64,000 nt of DNA from JAICMB01 sp963795935 (GTDB taxonomy: Bacteria > Acidobacteriota > Terriglobia > Bryobacterales > Bryobacteraceae), in NCBI GenBank assembly GCA_963795935.1, contig CAWCJO010000016.1, positions 124,001 through 188,000 of the forward strand, in the 5' to 3' direction. The translations under genes and the position numbers were made by a program. The notes beneath the pieces were generated by a model. It did no database searches and had not been told where the DNA came from. It saw only the letters and a list, made by a program, of their open reading frames with translations. Shown piece by piece: positions 19,822-29,413 of the stretch; position 1 is the stretch's first letter; every line of letters starts with the position of its first letter.

Positions 19822-22066
19822 ATGGGACCGAGGCGTTTGCTTTCGATGCGTCGAATGTTGTTCGCAATTTGCTGCGTTGCCGCGGCGGGATGGCAGGCGC
19901 TGACCCCCGCCACAGCGGATGTCGAGATACCCACGCTGCGGCAGCCCGTCGATATTCTTTTCGACCGCTGGGGCGTGCCTCACATTTACGCCCGCAACAC
20001 CGATGATCTCTTCTTTGCGCAGGGCTGGATCGCCGCGCACGACCGCCTTTTTCAGCTCGATTTGTGGCGCCGTATTGGATCGGGCAGGCTGGCCGAAGCC
20101 ATCGGGCCGGCTGCCGTCCCGCGCGACCGCATGGCGCGGCTGCTACGCTACCGCGGCGATTGGGATAAGGAATGGTCCAGCTACGGGCCGGATACCAGGC
20201 AGATCGTGACGGCGTTCGTGAATGGCATAAACGCCTACATTCATACGCTGGGCGGCAAGCGGCCCATTGAGTTCGAGGTTGCGGGCTACGATCCGGGCAA
20301 GTGGACGGCGGAGGATGTCGTTGTCGCGGACGGCGGGCGTGCAGGAGATGCACAACGTCAGCAGCGAGGTGCAAAGGTCGCGCGACGTTGCGCAATTCGG
20401 AATCGAGAAGGTTCAGGAGCTGATGCCTCCGGAGCCGTTTCGGGCGCTCGATCCGCCCAAAGGCGTCGATCTGGCGACGATCACGCCGGACATACTTCGC
20501 GATTACACCGCGGCGCTCGGCGGCGCCATACGCTTTCCCGAGCAGCCCGCTTTAGCGCAGCAGGGCAGCAACAACTGGGTCGTTGACGGGACCATGTCGG
20601 CATCGGGCAAGCCGCTGCTGGCCAACGATCCGCACCGCACGATCGGCATTCCCTCATTGCGTAAGACGGTCCATTTGGTGGCGCCGGGTTGGGACATCAT
20701 CGGCGCCGGCGAACCCGCGCTCCCCGGTATCGCCCTCGGTCATAACGAGAACATCGCGTTCGGGTTCACGATTGTCGGCATGGACCAGCAGGATCTCTAT
20801 ATCGAAAAGCTCAATCCCGAAAATCCCAGCGAGTATCGCTATCGAGGCGAGTGGCGGAAGATGCGAGATCGAGCATGAGGATATTCCCGTCAAGGGATCC
20901 GATCCACAAACAGTCGAGCTGCGCTACACCATTCACGGTCCGGTCATTTATGAGGACCGGGCGAACCACCGCGCCTACGCGTTGCGCAGCGTCGCCAGCG
21001 AGCCCGGCACGGCCGGATATCTGGCTGGCTTATCGCTTTCGCGAGCGACGAATTGGGACGAATTCCAGAAAGCGGCGGCGCGTTTCAAAGTGCCGACCGA
21101 AAATATCGTCTATGCGGATCGCGACGGCAACATCGGCTGGATCGCCGCCGGTCTGGCCCCCATACGCAAGAATTGGTCGGGACTGTTCCCCGTTCCCGGC
21201 GATGAGGGCGAATTCGAGTGGAGCGGTTTTCTCGCCGCTGCCGACCTCCCGCGGGCATATAATCCCGCAAGTCATCACATTGTCACGGCGAACAACGATA
21301 TCCTGCCCCCTGGCTATGGTAAGCAGCTCTCCTACGAGTGGGCCACGCCGGACCGCCACGACCGCATTGAGGAACTGCCTGCGCCAGCATCGCAAGTTCA
21401 AAGTCGAGTCGTTCGAGAGAATACAGCAGGACGTCCTTTCGTTGAATGCCCGGCGCTTCATGGCGCTCGCGGGGCCCGATTCGCCGCTGGCGGAATGGGA
21501 CGGACGGCTGCGCGTGGACTCCCCGCAAGCGCTGCTCTACGAGTTGTGGATGCACGAGCTTCCGCGCACCGTTTTCGGACCGGATTTGGGCGCGCGCGTA
21601 TCGTCTGCAACGCACCCTCAAAGAGTTGGAAGAACACCCCAACCCGGAAGCGATCGCGAAAGCCCTCGAGGGCGCGCGGCGGCGCCTATCCGCCCACATC
21701 GCCGGGGAAAAACCACCCCAGGTGTGGGGCGATCTGCACAAAGTCTTTTTCCGTCATCCGCTCAATCGGACGGGGCTCGACCGCGGTCCTTTCGCGCGCC
21801 CGGGCGACTCCTACACGGTCAATGCCACCGGCGGAGCGAATTTTCGCCAGACCAGCGGGGCTTCCTACCGCGAGATCTTCGACCTTGCCGATTGGGACCG
21901 CTCCGTCATCACCAATGTTCCCGGCGAATCCGGCAATCCGGGAAGCCCCCATTATGACGATCTGATTCCCGATTGGTTGTGGGGCGAGTATCATCAACTT
22001 CCGTTCAGCCGCAAAGCCGTGGAAGCGGCGACGGAACATCGCTTAACCCTCTTGCCGCGTAAATAA
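19822..22066 (+). CDS. Penicillin acylase (Ntn hydrolase) family protein, about four frameshifts
   Basis: Secreted N-terminal-nucleophile amidase, made as a precursor that cuts itself into alpha and beta subunits. A signal peptide (MLFAICCVAAAGWQALTPA) precedes the alpha part (VDILFDRWGVPHIYA, FFAQGWIAAHDRLFQLDLWR). The cleavage site and nucleophile are seen as QQGSNNWVV; the Ser after Gly would become the beta-chain N-terminus. Frame changes occur near 20325, 20865, 21380 and 21605, and homology continues through each. The natural substrates of such enzymes are often acyl-homoserine lactones or other N-acyl compounds; which applies here is unknown. With this many breaks it could be a real pseudogene, but the sequence quality of the window argues otherwise. 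Confidence 0.82.
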
Positions 22067-22092
22067 CGCCACGTGAATGACGGCCGCGCCCC

Positions 22093-22575
22093 CTACCGCT
22101 TGTAGCCGATCTTGCGCAAAAATTCCCGGCGGTTGCGCGCGTCCTCGCCCGTCTCCACTCCTTTGGGCGAGCTTCCGTCGACCACGCCCAGCACGCCGCG
22201 GCCTTGTGCTGTTTCAGCGACGATCACCTCGACAGGATTGGCGGTAGCGCAGAAAATCGTGCACACTTCCGGCGTCATCTGAATCGTGTTGGTGACGTTT
22301 ATGGGATAGGCTTCCCTCAGCGCTATTACGAAGAGGTGCCCGGCGGCAACGGCCATCGCGTTCCTCACGGCGAGGTTCTGCAGCTCCGGGTCATTGCCGT
22401 CCACACGGGCCAGACACGGTCCAGAAGCCTCGTTGAAAGCGATGCCGAATTGAATCCGCGGCACGGCGTTCACCATTGCCTCATAGAGATCCTCGACGGT
22501 CTTGATGAAATGGCTGTGGCCCACAATGATGTTCCCGTTCTCGGGAATTTCCAGCCGTACGGCTTTCAGGTCCAT
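22093..22575 (-). CDS. Adenosine-specific kinase (PF04008-type)
   Basis: A 160-residue protein matching the small adenosine-specific kinase family first described in archaea: MDLKAVRLEIPENGNIIVGH at the N-terminus, then the conserved FGIAFNEASGPCLAR and NPVEVIVAETAQGRGVLGVVDG blocks. It would phosphorylate adenosine to AMP in nucleoside salvage. The length is typical. It is a single gene, convergent with the penicillin acylase, and no other purine salvage gene is adjacent. The biochemical role in bacteria is less well tested. Confidence 0.88.
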   Translation of the reverse strand: MDLKAVRLEIPENGNIIVGHSHFIKTVEDLYEAMVNAVPRIQFGIAFNEASGPCLARVDGNDPELQNLAVRNAMAVAAGHLFVIALREAYPINVTNTIQMTPEVCTIFCATANPVEVIVAETAQGRGVLGVVDGSSPKGVETGEDARNRREFLRKIGYKR

Positions 22576-22816
22576 GAAGAATAGAGTAGAACAGCGGCAC
22601 TAAGTCGGCTTAGGAACACAGCGCTACGGCGGGCATAGCGCAGTTCCCCTCAAATCGACAGCGCCGCTGCGAACGGTTGTCGCCCTCAATGTGACCGAAA
22701 CTTCGTCGCTGCGACACTGCAGGCCACCCGGGGCGGCGTGGATGCCAAGGCACGGGCCGCCTCACTACGCTAAGCTGTCAACACGCCATGGCTCAATTTG
22801 ATTTGCGGGAGCGCCG

Positions 22817-23821
22817 ATGAAATGGGGCGTAACGCTGGCACTCTTGTCCGGCGCATGCAACGGGCTCTTCACCACGCCCATGAAGATGCAGCCGCGCTGG
22901 AAATGGGAGAACCTGTGGCTCGTATTCATCGTGGTGGCGTGTCTCGCCATGCCGATTGCGATCGTCTTTTCGACCGTGCCGCATTGGACGCAACTGTTCC
23001 GCCGCGCGCCGGCCGGCGCCGTAGCCGCTGCCCTCGTGTTCGGATTCGCCTGGGGCTTTGGCGCAATTTCGTTCGGTCAGAGCGTGGATTCGCTCGGCGT
23101 GTCGATCGCGAACAGCCTTGTCATCGGCCTTAGTTCCGCCCTCGGATCGCTCGTTCCGCTCATGCTGGGCGGCCATGTTCATCTCAATGCGAAGGTGCTG
23201 ACTTTGTTGGCGGGTATCGCCGCCTTTCTTTGCGGAGTCGCTCTGTGCGGTCAGGCCGGTTTGCTTCGCGATCGAAAGAGCGCCCCCGCGGCCCATGGGA
23301 AGCCCGCGCTGCGAGGCTATGTGTTTGCGGTCGCGGCGGGCGTGATGTCGGCCGTCTTCAACATCGGTTTCACTCTCGCGCATCCCATCGCAACGGCCGG
23401 CTTAGCGCTGGGGATCTCCGAGTTCTCCGCGAACAACTGCATCTGGCTGCTCATGTTGGGCGCGGGATCGATTCCGAATATCGCGTACTGTCTCTATCTC
23501 ATGAAGCGGAATCGCACCGCGGGACTGCTGCTCGAAAAGGGCGCCGCGCGAGGGTGGGTTTCCGGCTTGATTATGGGCCTGCTCTGGGGCGGCAGCATTT
23601 TCCTTTATGGAGCCGCAACGCCGAAACTGGGCGCAATGGGACCTTCCATCGGCTGGCCTCTCAGCCTCGCGGTCGGACTGCTGGTCGCAAACGTCATGGG
23701 TTTGCTTCTCGGCGAGTGGCGGACCGCTGCGCGCGACGCGGTGGCGAGGATGCGATGGGGTTTGCTGATATTGTTGGGGGCGATCGTGCTCTGCGCCGGG
23801 TCGGCAAGGATGGCGGGATGA
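22817..23821 (+). CDS. RhaT-like sugar/proton symporter (DMT superfamily)
   Basis: A 334-residue inner-membrane protein with about ten hydrophobic segments and two DMT halves. It resembles the L-rhamnose/proton symporter RhaT: GACNGLFTTPMK near the N-terminus, GFAWGFGAISFGQSVDSLG and WLLMLGAGSIPNIAYC are characteristic. Its stop overlaps the ATG of the following NanE-ROK gene (ATGA), so the two are translationally coupled. The context suggests that the sugar carried may be an amino sugar such as N-acetylmannosamine rather than rhamnose; this is inference. Confidence 0.85.
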   Translation: MKWGVTLALLSGACNGLFTTPMKMQPRWKWENLWLVFIVVACLAMPIAIVFSTVPHWTQLFRRAPAGAVAAALVFGFAWGFGAISFGQSVDSLGVSIANSLVIGLSSALGSLVPLMLGGHVHLNAKVLTLLAGIAAFLCGVALCGQAGLLRDRKSAPAAHGKPALRGYVFAVAAGVMSAVFNIGFTLAHPIATAGLALGISEFSANNCIWLLMLGAGSIPNIAYCLYLMKRNRTAGLLLEKGAARGWVSGLIMGLLWGGSIFLYGAATPKLGAMGPSIGWPLSLAVGLLVANVMGLLLGEWRTAARDAVARMRWGLLILLGAIVLCAGSARMAG

Positions 23822-25416
23822 CGCTTGCCCCATTGATGGAGCGCTTACGCGGACAACTGATCGTCTCCTGCCAGTCCGATGCAGGGGACGCTTTCCACGG
23901 ACGCATGGATCTGTTCGCGCGCGCAGCTATTGCGGGTGGAGCGCGCGGCATTCGGGCGAATGGACCGGACGATGTTCGCGCCATCCGGCAAGCCGTGGAC
24001 GCGCCGATTATCGGCATCCAAAAACGGATCGCCGGCGATGGCAAAATCCTGATCACTCCTTCGTTCGAGGATGCCGAAGCGCTGGTGCAAGCAGGGGCCT
24101 CCATTGTGGCGCTCGATTGCACGCGGCGGGGCCGGGCGACGGGCGCGCTGGAGCGGTTGCGCCGCATCCGGAGCGACTTGCGAGTTCCGGTGCTTGCGGA
24201 TATCGCGACTATCGAGGAAGCGCAAGAGGCCGCCCGCGCCGGCGCGGACTTGATAGCGTCGACCATGCGCGGCTACACCGACGACACCGCCGTGGTTGAA
24301 GATTTCGAGACCAGCTTCATCGAGCAGCTCGTCAAGTCAGTGCCGGCGCCGGTGATCGCCGAAGGACACGTCGACACGCCGCTTTTGGCGCGCGACGCCA
24401 TTCGCGCCGGCGCCTTCGCGGTCGTGGTTGGGTCCGCCATTACGCGCCCCCATCTGCTCACTGGCCAGTTTGCGGAAGCTGTCCAGACGGAGTTCGCGAA
24501 GACGAGCGGGGCCGTTACGATCCTCGGCATCGACATGGGCGGGACGAATACGAAGTCCGGTCTTGTGTCGGCGGACGGGAAGTTACTGTGGGAGGAGACC
24601 GTCGCAACGCCCGCCGCCGCGGGCCGCGCCGGACTGCTCGCTCACCTGCGGGATGTCGCCCGCCAGGGACTGGAACGCGCGCGGGCGGCGCATCGCGAGC
24701 CGTTTGCCATCGGTATTGCCACGGCCGGCTGGGTAAATCCGCACAATGGCACGGTCGCGTACGCGACCGGCAATCTTCCGGGCTGGACGGGTACGGCGAT
24801 CGCCGCTGAAATCGGCGGCGCAACGGGTCTGCCGGTTTATGTCGAAAACGATGCCAATGCGCTGGCCGCCGCGGAGGCGGAGTTCGGAGCCGGCCGCGGA
24901 CTGCGTGATATCGTCTGTATCACGCTTGGCACCGGCGTCGGCGGAGGTTGCTACACCGCTGGAAGGCTGAACCGCGGCGCGCACTTTTTCGCCAATGCCC
25001 TGGGCCACGTCACAATCCATCCCGGCGGCCGGGTCTGCAATTGCGGCCAGCGCGGGTGCCTGGAACAGTATGCCAATGCCGCCGCCCTGCTCGGATTTGC
25101 GCACGGTCGCTATCCCACGGCGGAAGACTTGATCGCCGCGGCTCATGCCGGCGAGCCGCCCGCGCTCGATGCTATCCGCCAGCTCGCCGGACATCTCGCG
25201 CTGGGATGCGCCATCGTCGTGCAGATCCTCGATCCCGAGGCGCTCATTTTCGCCGGCGGATTAGCGCAGAACAATCCGTTTCTGCTGGCAAATCTTGAAG
25301 AAGAGCTCCCAAAGCTGGTTTCTGTCTGGAAACAGCGGCAGCTCCGCTTACTTGCTTCGAAGCTGGGATATCACGGCGGCGTATTCGGCGCCGCGGCGAT
25401 AGCGCTGCAAAGATAA
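23818..25416 (+). CDS. Bifunctional NanE-NanK: ManNAc-6-phosphate epimerase fused to a ROK sugar kinase
   Basis: A 532-residue fusion. Residues 1 to about 228 form a NanE-type TIM barrel (IIGIQKR with Lys69, VPVLADIAT, VIAEGHV with Glu182) that converts N-acetylmannosamine-6-phosphate to N-acetylglucosamine-6-phosphate. Residues from about 235 form a ROK kinase: phosphate loop GIDMGGTNTKSG and the zinc motif CNCGQRGCLE, with VENDANA around the sugar site. The kinase half would supply the substrate of the epimerase half, so one protein would perform two successive steps of sialic-acid/ManNAc catabolism. The ATG at 23818 overlaps the transporter stop. No sialic acid lyase is visible in the window. 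Confidence 0.9.
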   Translation: MTLAPLMERLRGQLIVSCQSDAGDAFHGRMDLFARAAIAGGARGIRANGPDDVRAIRQAVDAPIIGIQKRIAGDGKILITPSFEDAEALVQAGASIVALDCTRRGRATGALERLRRIRSDLRVPVLADIATIEEAQEAARAGADLIASTMRGYTDDTAVVEDFETSFIEQLVKSVPAPVIAEGHVDTPLLARDAIRAGAFAVVVGSAITRPHLLTGQFAEAVQTEFAKTSGAVTILGIDMGGTNTKSGLVSADGKLLWEETVATPAAAGRAGLLAHLRDVARQGLERARAAHREPFAIGIATAGWVNPHNGTVAYATGNLPGWTGTAIAAEIGGATGLPVYVENDANALAAAEAEFGAGRGLRDIVCITLGTGVGGGCYTAGRLNRGAHFFANALGHVTIHPGGRVCNCGQRGCLEQYANAAALLGFAHGRYPTAEDLIAAAHAGEPPALDAIRQLAGHLALGCAIVVQILDPEALIFAGGLAQNNPFLLANLEEELPKLVSVWKQRQLRLLASKLGYHGGVFGAAAIALQR

Positions 25417-25424
25417 ACGGCCCA

Positions 25425-25890
25425 CTAATAGGCGGCCTTGTCCGCCTTTGCGATCCAGGCGCGGAAGGCCGCCAGTGCTTCATCGCGCATTAGGGGCATC
25501 ATCGGAATGGACCGTTGGTCGATGGGGAGCGCAATCTGATCATAAATAAAATCGTCGTCGAAGCCGATTGCTTTCGCGTCCGCGCGGGTATTGGCGAAAA
25601 ATACTCGCGCCGGGCGGGCCCAGTAGATGGCGCCCAGGCACATGGGGCAGGGCTCGCAAGTGCTGTAGATATCGCAGCCGTCGAGTTGAAACGCGCGCAG
25701 CTTGCGGCAGGCTTCGCGGATGGCGACGATCTCGGCGTGGGCGGTGGGATCGTTCGCGGTGGTGACCACGTTCAGGCCGCTGGCCAGGACTTGCGCCATT
25801 ACAGACGATCAGGGCGGCGAACGGGCCGCCTCCGCGCGCCACGTTTTCGAGCGACATGGCGATGGCTTGGGACATAAACTCGGGGGGCAT
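25425..25890 (-). CDS. CMP/dCMP-type nucleoside/guanine deaminase, one frameshift
   Basis: Zinc-dependent deaminase. HAEIVAIREACR (zinc His and catalytic Glu) and PCPMCLGAIYWAR (two zinc Cys) are intact in the 124-residue downstream part. The N-terminal helix and first strand (MSQAIAMSLENVARGGGPFA) lie in another frame starting at the ATG at 25890, and the frame changes near 25797. The pattern fits the GuaD-type guanine deaminase subfamily better than TadA, because the C-terminus (FIYDQIALPIDQRSIPM) resembles GuaD. That assignment is tentative. Confidence 0.82.
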
Positions 25891-25905
25891 CAATGTTCCG
25901 GCGCG

Positions 25906-26374
25906 CTAGTGGTCCGCCGCGGTCCGGCAACTCTCATTTTTGAACGTCACGATCACCGCGGTCCTCGATCCTGGATGATCCGGGTCTTGCGGCTCGGTGA
26001 TCGTAACGCGCTCATATTCGATAACCGAAATGGTCAACAGGCCCATCTGTTCCATGAATCGCCCCAGTTCCTTACCGCGCATGGATGAAGGAACTAATTC
26101 CGAGAGTACTTCGTCCACTTGCTTATTTGTGACGATACCCGGAGGAGCGTTGCCGGCGAAATTCGTGACGCCAGGGAGTTCCAATCTGCACACCTGATAG
26201 CTTGGCCCATAATCGGCGACGATTTCGAAATCTTGCCTGCACATGAAACGTCTCGCGGCTCAGGGGCGGCCCGAATTTGGCCCGCAACTGGGACGCATCG
26301 ATTTGAGCGATCGCCGGCAGAGCGAAACCGATCCAGCAAACTGCGTAAAAGCCCAGACTCTGTTTTCCGCTCAT
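25906..26374 (-). CDS. Secreted protein of unknown function, one frameshift
   Basis: From the ATG at 26374 a signal peptide (LGFYAVCWIGFALPAIAQ) is followed by IDASQLRAKFGPPLSRETF. The rest is in another frame from about 26245: FEIVADYGPSYQVCRLELPG, then VDEVLSELVPSSMRGKELG and a C-terminal beta strand (TAVIVTFKNESC). Two cysteines could form a disulfide in the periplasm. I recall similar short exported proteins from Acidobacteriota genomes but know no function. It has no obvious operon partner; the deaminase gene lies 15 bases downstream on the same strand. Confidence 0.6.
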
Positions 26375-26519
26375 GTTCAATCCTATCTAATGCGCGTCTT
26401 AGACGCCGATGAAATCGTGTTTGAGGCGCCCGAATGCGGCATCGTCCGAAAGCGATTCATCCCCGAGGTCCGGAACCGGACGGATAGCCGCATGCGCCAA
26501 ATATCGCGGATAGAACCGC

Positions 26520-26810
26520 TCAAAGTTCCGGGTCCACCAGGTCCAGGTATTCGGGATGCCGTTTCAGATAACTCGCCACAAAAGGACAGCGCGGGACGAC
26601 GTGCAGGCCCTCGCCGCGAGCGTATTCCAGAGCGGTTTTCGCAAGCTTGCCGCCCACGCCGCGGCCCTCCATTTCGGAAGGAACCTCGGTGTGGATCAGG
26701 ATCAGAGAATTGCCCTGACGCCGGTAATCGAGGAAAGCGGCGCGGCCAGCTTGCGCGGCTTCGAAGCGCTGGGCTGCTTCGTTGTTAGTGACGGGAATTT
26801 CTTCCGGCAT
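26520..26810 (-). CDS. Small GNAT-fold acetyltransferase (GCN5-related, YjdJ type)
   Basis: A 96-residue minimal GNAT protein of the PF14542 type. It shows a beta strand with FLDYRRQGNSLILIHTEVP, the acetyl-CoA loop GRGVGGKLAKTALEYARGEG, and the C-terminal strand VVPRCPFVASYLKRHPEY that is highly characteristic of the family. The substrate is unknown. It precedes no obvious partner; the Ku gene is 11 bases upstream on the same strand, so the two could share a transcript. Confidence 0.85.
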   Translation of the reverse strand: MPEEIPVTNNEAAQRFEAAQAGRAAFLDYRRQGNSLILIHTEVPSEMEGRGVGGKLAKTALEYARGEGLHVVPRCPFVASYLKRHPEYLDLVDPEL

Positions 26811-26821
26811 AGGATCGGCGG

Positions 26822-27661
26822 CTAGCCTTTGCGCGCCGTCCGCTTCCGTGGTTTTTCCTCTTCTCCCTCCGCTATCGCGGGCGCCGACGCCGCGGGTTTC
26901 TTCGCAACGGCAAGGCTCTGCTTCAACGCCTCCATGATGTCAATCACTTTGGAGGGCTCGTGAACGGGCGGCGCCACCACCTGCTGTCCCTTGATCCTGG
27001 CGTCGATCATGGCCTGCAGGTTCTCGCGGTAGGCATCCTTGTACTTGTCGGGCTGAAAGGGCGCCGCCAGCGTCTCGACCAGCATCTGCGCCAGCGCCAT
27101 CTCCCGTTCGCCCACCACGCTGGTGTCGGTCCGAAACTCCTCCACTTTGCGGATCTCGTGACTGTAGTACATGGTGTGCATCAACAATCCCGTAGCGCCC
27201 GGCCGGAAGATCACGATGTGCTCGCGGTTATGCATCGCGACCTTCGCCACCCCCGCATACCCGCTCTTCTTCAGGACGTCGTAAAGCAGCGCATAGGGCT
27301 TTTCCCCGGCGTCGTCCGGCGCCATGTAATACGAATTTTCGAAATACACGGGGTCGATTTCGGCGGCCTTCACGAACTCTAGAATTTCCATGACTCTGGC
27401 CGTGGGAGGCGCCATCTTCTTGACGTCCTCATCGTCGATCACGACGTAGCGGTCCTTCTCGTACTCATATCCCTTTACCAGCTCGCTGCGCGGGACCGGC
27501 TTGTCCTCGGCCTGGCAGTAGACGACCTGCTTTATGCGCGAATGGTCGGTCTTATGCAGTTGGTTGAAGCTGATGTTTTCGCTGCGCGCCGCCGAGTAAA
27601 GCTTGACGGGAAACGAAACGAGTCCGAACGTGAGGTGGCCTTTCCAGACGGTGGTCGCCAT
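26822..27661 (-). CDS. ku: Ku homodimeric DNA end-binding protein
   Basis: A 279-residue bacterial Ku. The start MATTVWKGHLTFGLVSFPVK and the core (LVKGYEYEKDRYVVIDDEDV, FENSYYMAPDDAGEKPYALL, GEREMALAQMLVETL) are standard. The C-terminus is a lysine/arginine-rich tail (EEKPRKRTARKG), which in other Ku proteins aids DNA threading and ligase recruitment. It acts in non-homologous end joining with LigD. No ligD gene lies within the window, so the partner must be elsewhere. Confidence 0.95.
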   Translation of the reverse strand: MATTVWKGHLTFGLVSFPVKLYSAARSENISFNQLHKTDHSRIKQVVYCQAEDKPVPRSELVKGYEYEKDRYVVIDDEDVKKMAPPTARVMEILEFVKAAEIDPVYFENSYYMAPDDAGEKPYALLYDVLKKSGYAGVAKVAMHNREHIVIFRPGATGLLMHTMYYSHEIRKVEEFRTDTSVVGEREMALAQMLVETLAAPFQPDKYKDAYRENLQAMIDARIKGQQVVAPPVHEPSKVIDIMEALKQSLAVAKKPAASAPAIAEGEEEKPRKRTARKG

Positions 27662-27700
27662 GAAAAAAGAATCTCACATTTCAGAGCGCTTTTGTTTGGG

Positions 27701-28988
27701 TCACTCCTGCTTCTCGAGGACCCATCCCAGCCATCCCTCCGGTCCGAGCCAGGCATTCCTCCGCCACTCCTCGTAGCTGACCTCGCGGCTCGATTCGAGA
27801 TCGCGCTGGAAATCCTCTTCCAGGCGAGCCGTAACCGCGGCATCCCTGACCGCCAGATTCACTTCATCGTTCAAATCGAACGAGCGGTTGTCGAAGTTGG
27901 TGGAACCGAGCACGCACCACAAACCGTCGATGAGCAGGGCTTTGACGTGTATCATCGCCGGCTGATATTCATGGATGCGGACGCCGCTCTTGAGCAGCGC
28001 GCCATAGAGGCGGCGGCTCGAGGTGCGAGTCATCTTCTGGTCCGACTTCTTGCCGGGCACAAGAACTTTCACTTCCACGCCGCGCTGCACCGCTGCTTTC
28101 AGCTCCTCGCGAGCGCTGCGGTCGGGCAGAAAATAAGGGCTTGTAATGTGGATTGTGCGGCGAGCCGATGCGATCAGCATCTGAAATAGAATGCGCGCGC
28201 GCGTCGAGCCGGCCGCTGGCGTGCTGTTGACCACCATCGCTTCCGTCGCTTCGCCATCGGCCTCGCGGTAGGCGAAATACTCTTGGCCAGTCAGAATTTC
28301 GCCGGCAGTCCGCAGCCAGTTGTCCGCGAACGCGGACTGCAAATTCGTTACGACAGGGCCTTCCACGCGCACCACCGTATCGCGCCAACGCGGATGCCTG
28401 CCCTTGCGGCCGGCGGGCCGCCCGATCCACCAGTTGTCGGCAATCCCCGCGCCGCCGATGAATCCGACCAACCCATCCACGATCATCAACTCGCGATGCG
28501 TGCGGTTATTGAACTGCGGAATGGCGCGCCAGCGCAGCGGGTGATACCACTCCACGCGGCCTCCCGGCGTCCAGCAGATCCCGGAAATAATGGCGGGTGA
28601 TGCCCAGGCTTCCGATATAGTCGACGACGAGCTTCACCTGTACGCCCGCGCGCGCCCGCTCCGCCAATGCCTCGATGTATTTCCGCGCGATATCGCCGCG
28701 CTGAAAAATGTAGGCTTCGAGATTGATGGTTTTCCGCGCGCCGCGGATCGCCTCGAGCGCGGCGGGATAGAAATGGTCCCCGTTGGTCAGCACGTCAATG
28801 CGATTGCGCGAGCGCCTTTGCGCATCCGTGAGGGTCTCCAGCAGGTCGCGAAACTCCGCGCTGCCGGGATCGGGGCGCGGCTTCCAATCGATGCGGTATG
28901 CCAGGCCCGCCCCAAACAGCGCGTTCAAGAGCACCAGGCCCTGAAGCGCGATCGCGATGAACGCGACGACGATGAAGGCGGTATGCAC
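27701..28988 (-). CDS. Phospholipase D/cardiolipin synthase-like protein, one frameshift
   Basis: An N-terminal membrane segment (FIVVAFIAIALQGLVLLNAL) is followed by the first half of a PLD-fold domain (INLEAYIFQRGDIARKYIEA, VQVKLVVDYIG). After a frame change near 28563, in a GGG run, the rest continues: WYHPLRWRAIPQFNNRTHRE, then a second domain with HVKALLIDG and GSTNFDNRS. The second catalytic HKD motif is intact. The first reads HRELMIVD, with Glu where Lys is expected. The family makes cardiolipin or transfers phosphatidyl groups. The Glu substitution may be a subfamily trait or a loss of activity. Confidence 0.85.
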
Positions 28989-29050
28989 GGCCCTCCTCGC
29001 CGTCAGTGTAACGCGGGCCTGTTAGGAGCACGTGAGCCGATTGTTCGGAA

Positions 29051-29093
29051 TGGTGGGCCTGACAGAACTCGAATCTGTCACCCGTGTCAAGGT
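29051..29093 (-). repeat. Partial tRNA-Val copy, likely attachment-site remnant
   Basis: Positions 29051-29078 are identical over 28 bases to the 3' end (T-arm, acceptor, CCA) of the tRNA-Val gene at 30354-30430. A further 12-base match to its anticodon loop follows after a small gap. It lies in the same orientation as the tRNA. There is no 5' half, so it is not a functional tRNA. It marks the distal boundary of a small integrated islet. Confidence 0.8.
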
Positions 29094-29119
29094 CACTAGC
29101 AGTTTGCTAGCATTGAATT

Positions 29120-29413
29120 TTGAACGTCATTAGTAAGCGCGGTCTCTTCGAAAGAGCGGCGAAATTCGCCGATGCAAGGACCGCATTACAGGTGTGGTTC
29201 GATATGGCGGTTGAAGCCGAATGGAGAAGCCTTGAAGACGTTCGCAAATCGTTTCCGGCGGCGGACATGGTAGGCGACCTGGCGATTTTCAATATCCGCG
29301 GCAACAAATACCGCCTCATCGTTCGAATGGTGTTTCAGTACAAGAGGATCTACATCAAAGAGTTCCTCACGCACGCGGAATACGACAAAGAAGGTTGGAA
29401 GAAATGGCTCTAG
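29120..29413 (+). CDS. higB: HigB-type mRNA interferase toxin
   Basis: A 97-residue RelE-superfamily toxin of the PF09907 HigB type, which cleaves mRNA at the ribosome. N-terminal MNVISKRGLFERAAKF, WRSLEDVRKSFPAADMVGD and FNIRGNKYRLIVRM ... KRIYIKEFLTHAEYDK are classic for the family. The only possible start is a TTG, because an in-frame TGA lies six bases upstream. The low start efficiency could help hold toxin level down. It overlaps the antitoxin gene by 10 bases. Toxin first, antitoxin second, is the usual higBA order. Confidence 0.93.
   Translation: MNVISKRGLFERAAKFADARTALQVWFDMAVEAEWRSLEDVRKSFPAADMVGDLAIFNIRGNKYRLIVRMVFQYKRIYIKEFLTHAEYDKEGWKKWL

Noticed and set aside
29051..29093. Possible second tRNA-Val
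   Set aside because: Only the 3' half is present, with no D-arm or 5' acceptor strand, so it is an attachment-site copy.
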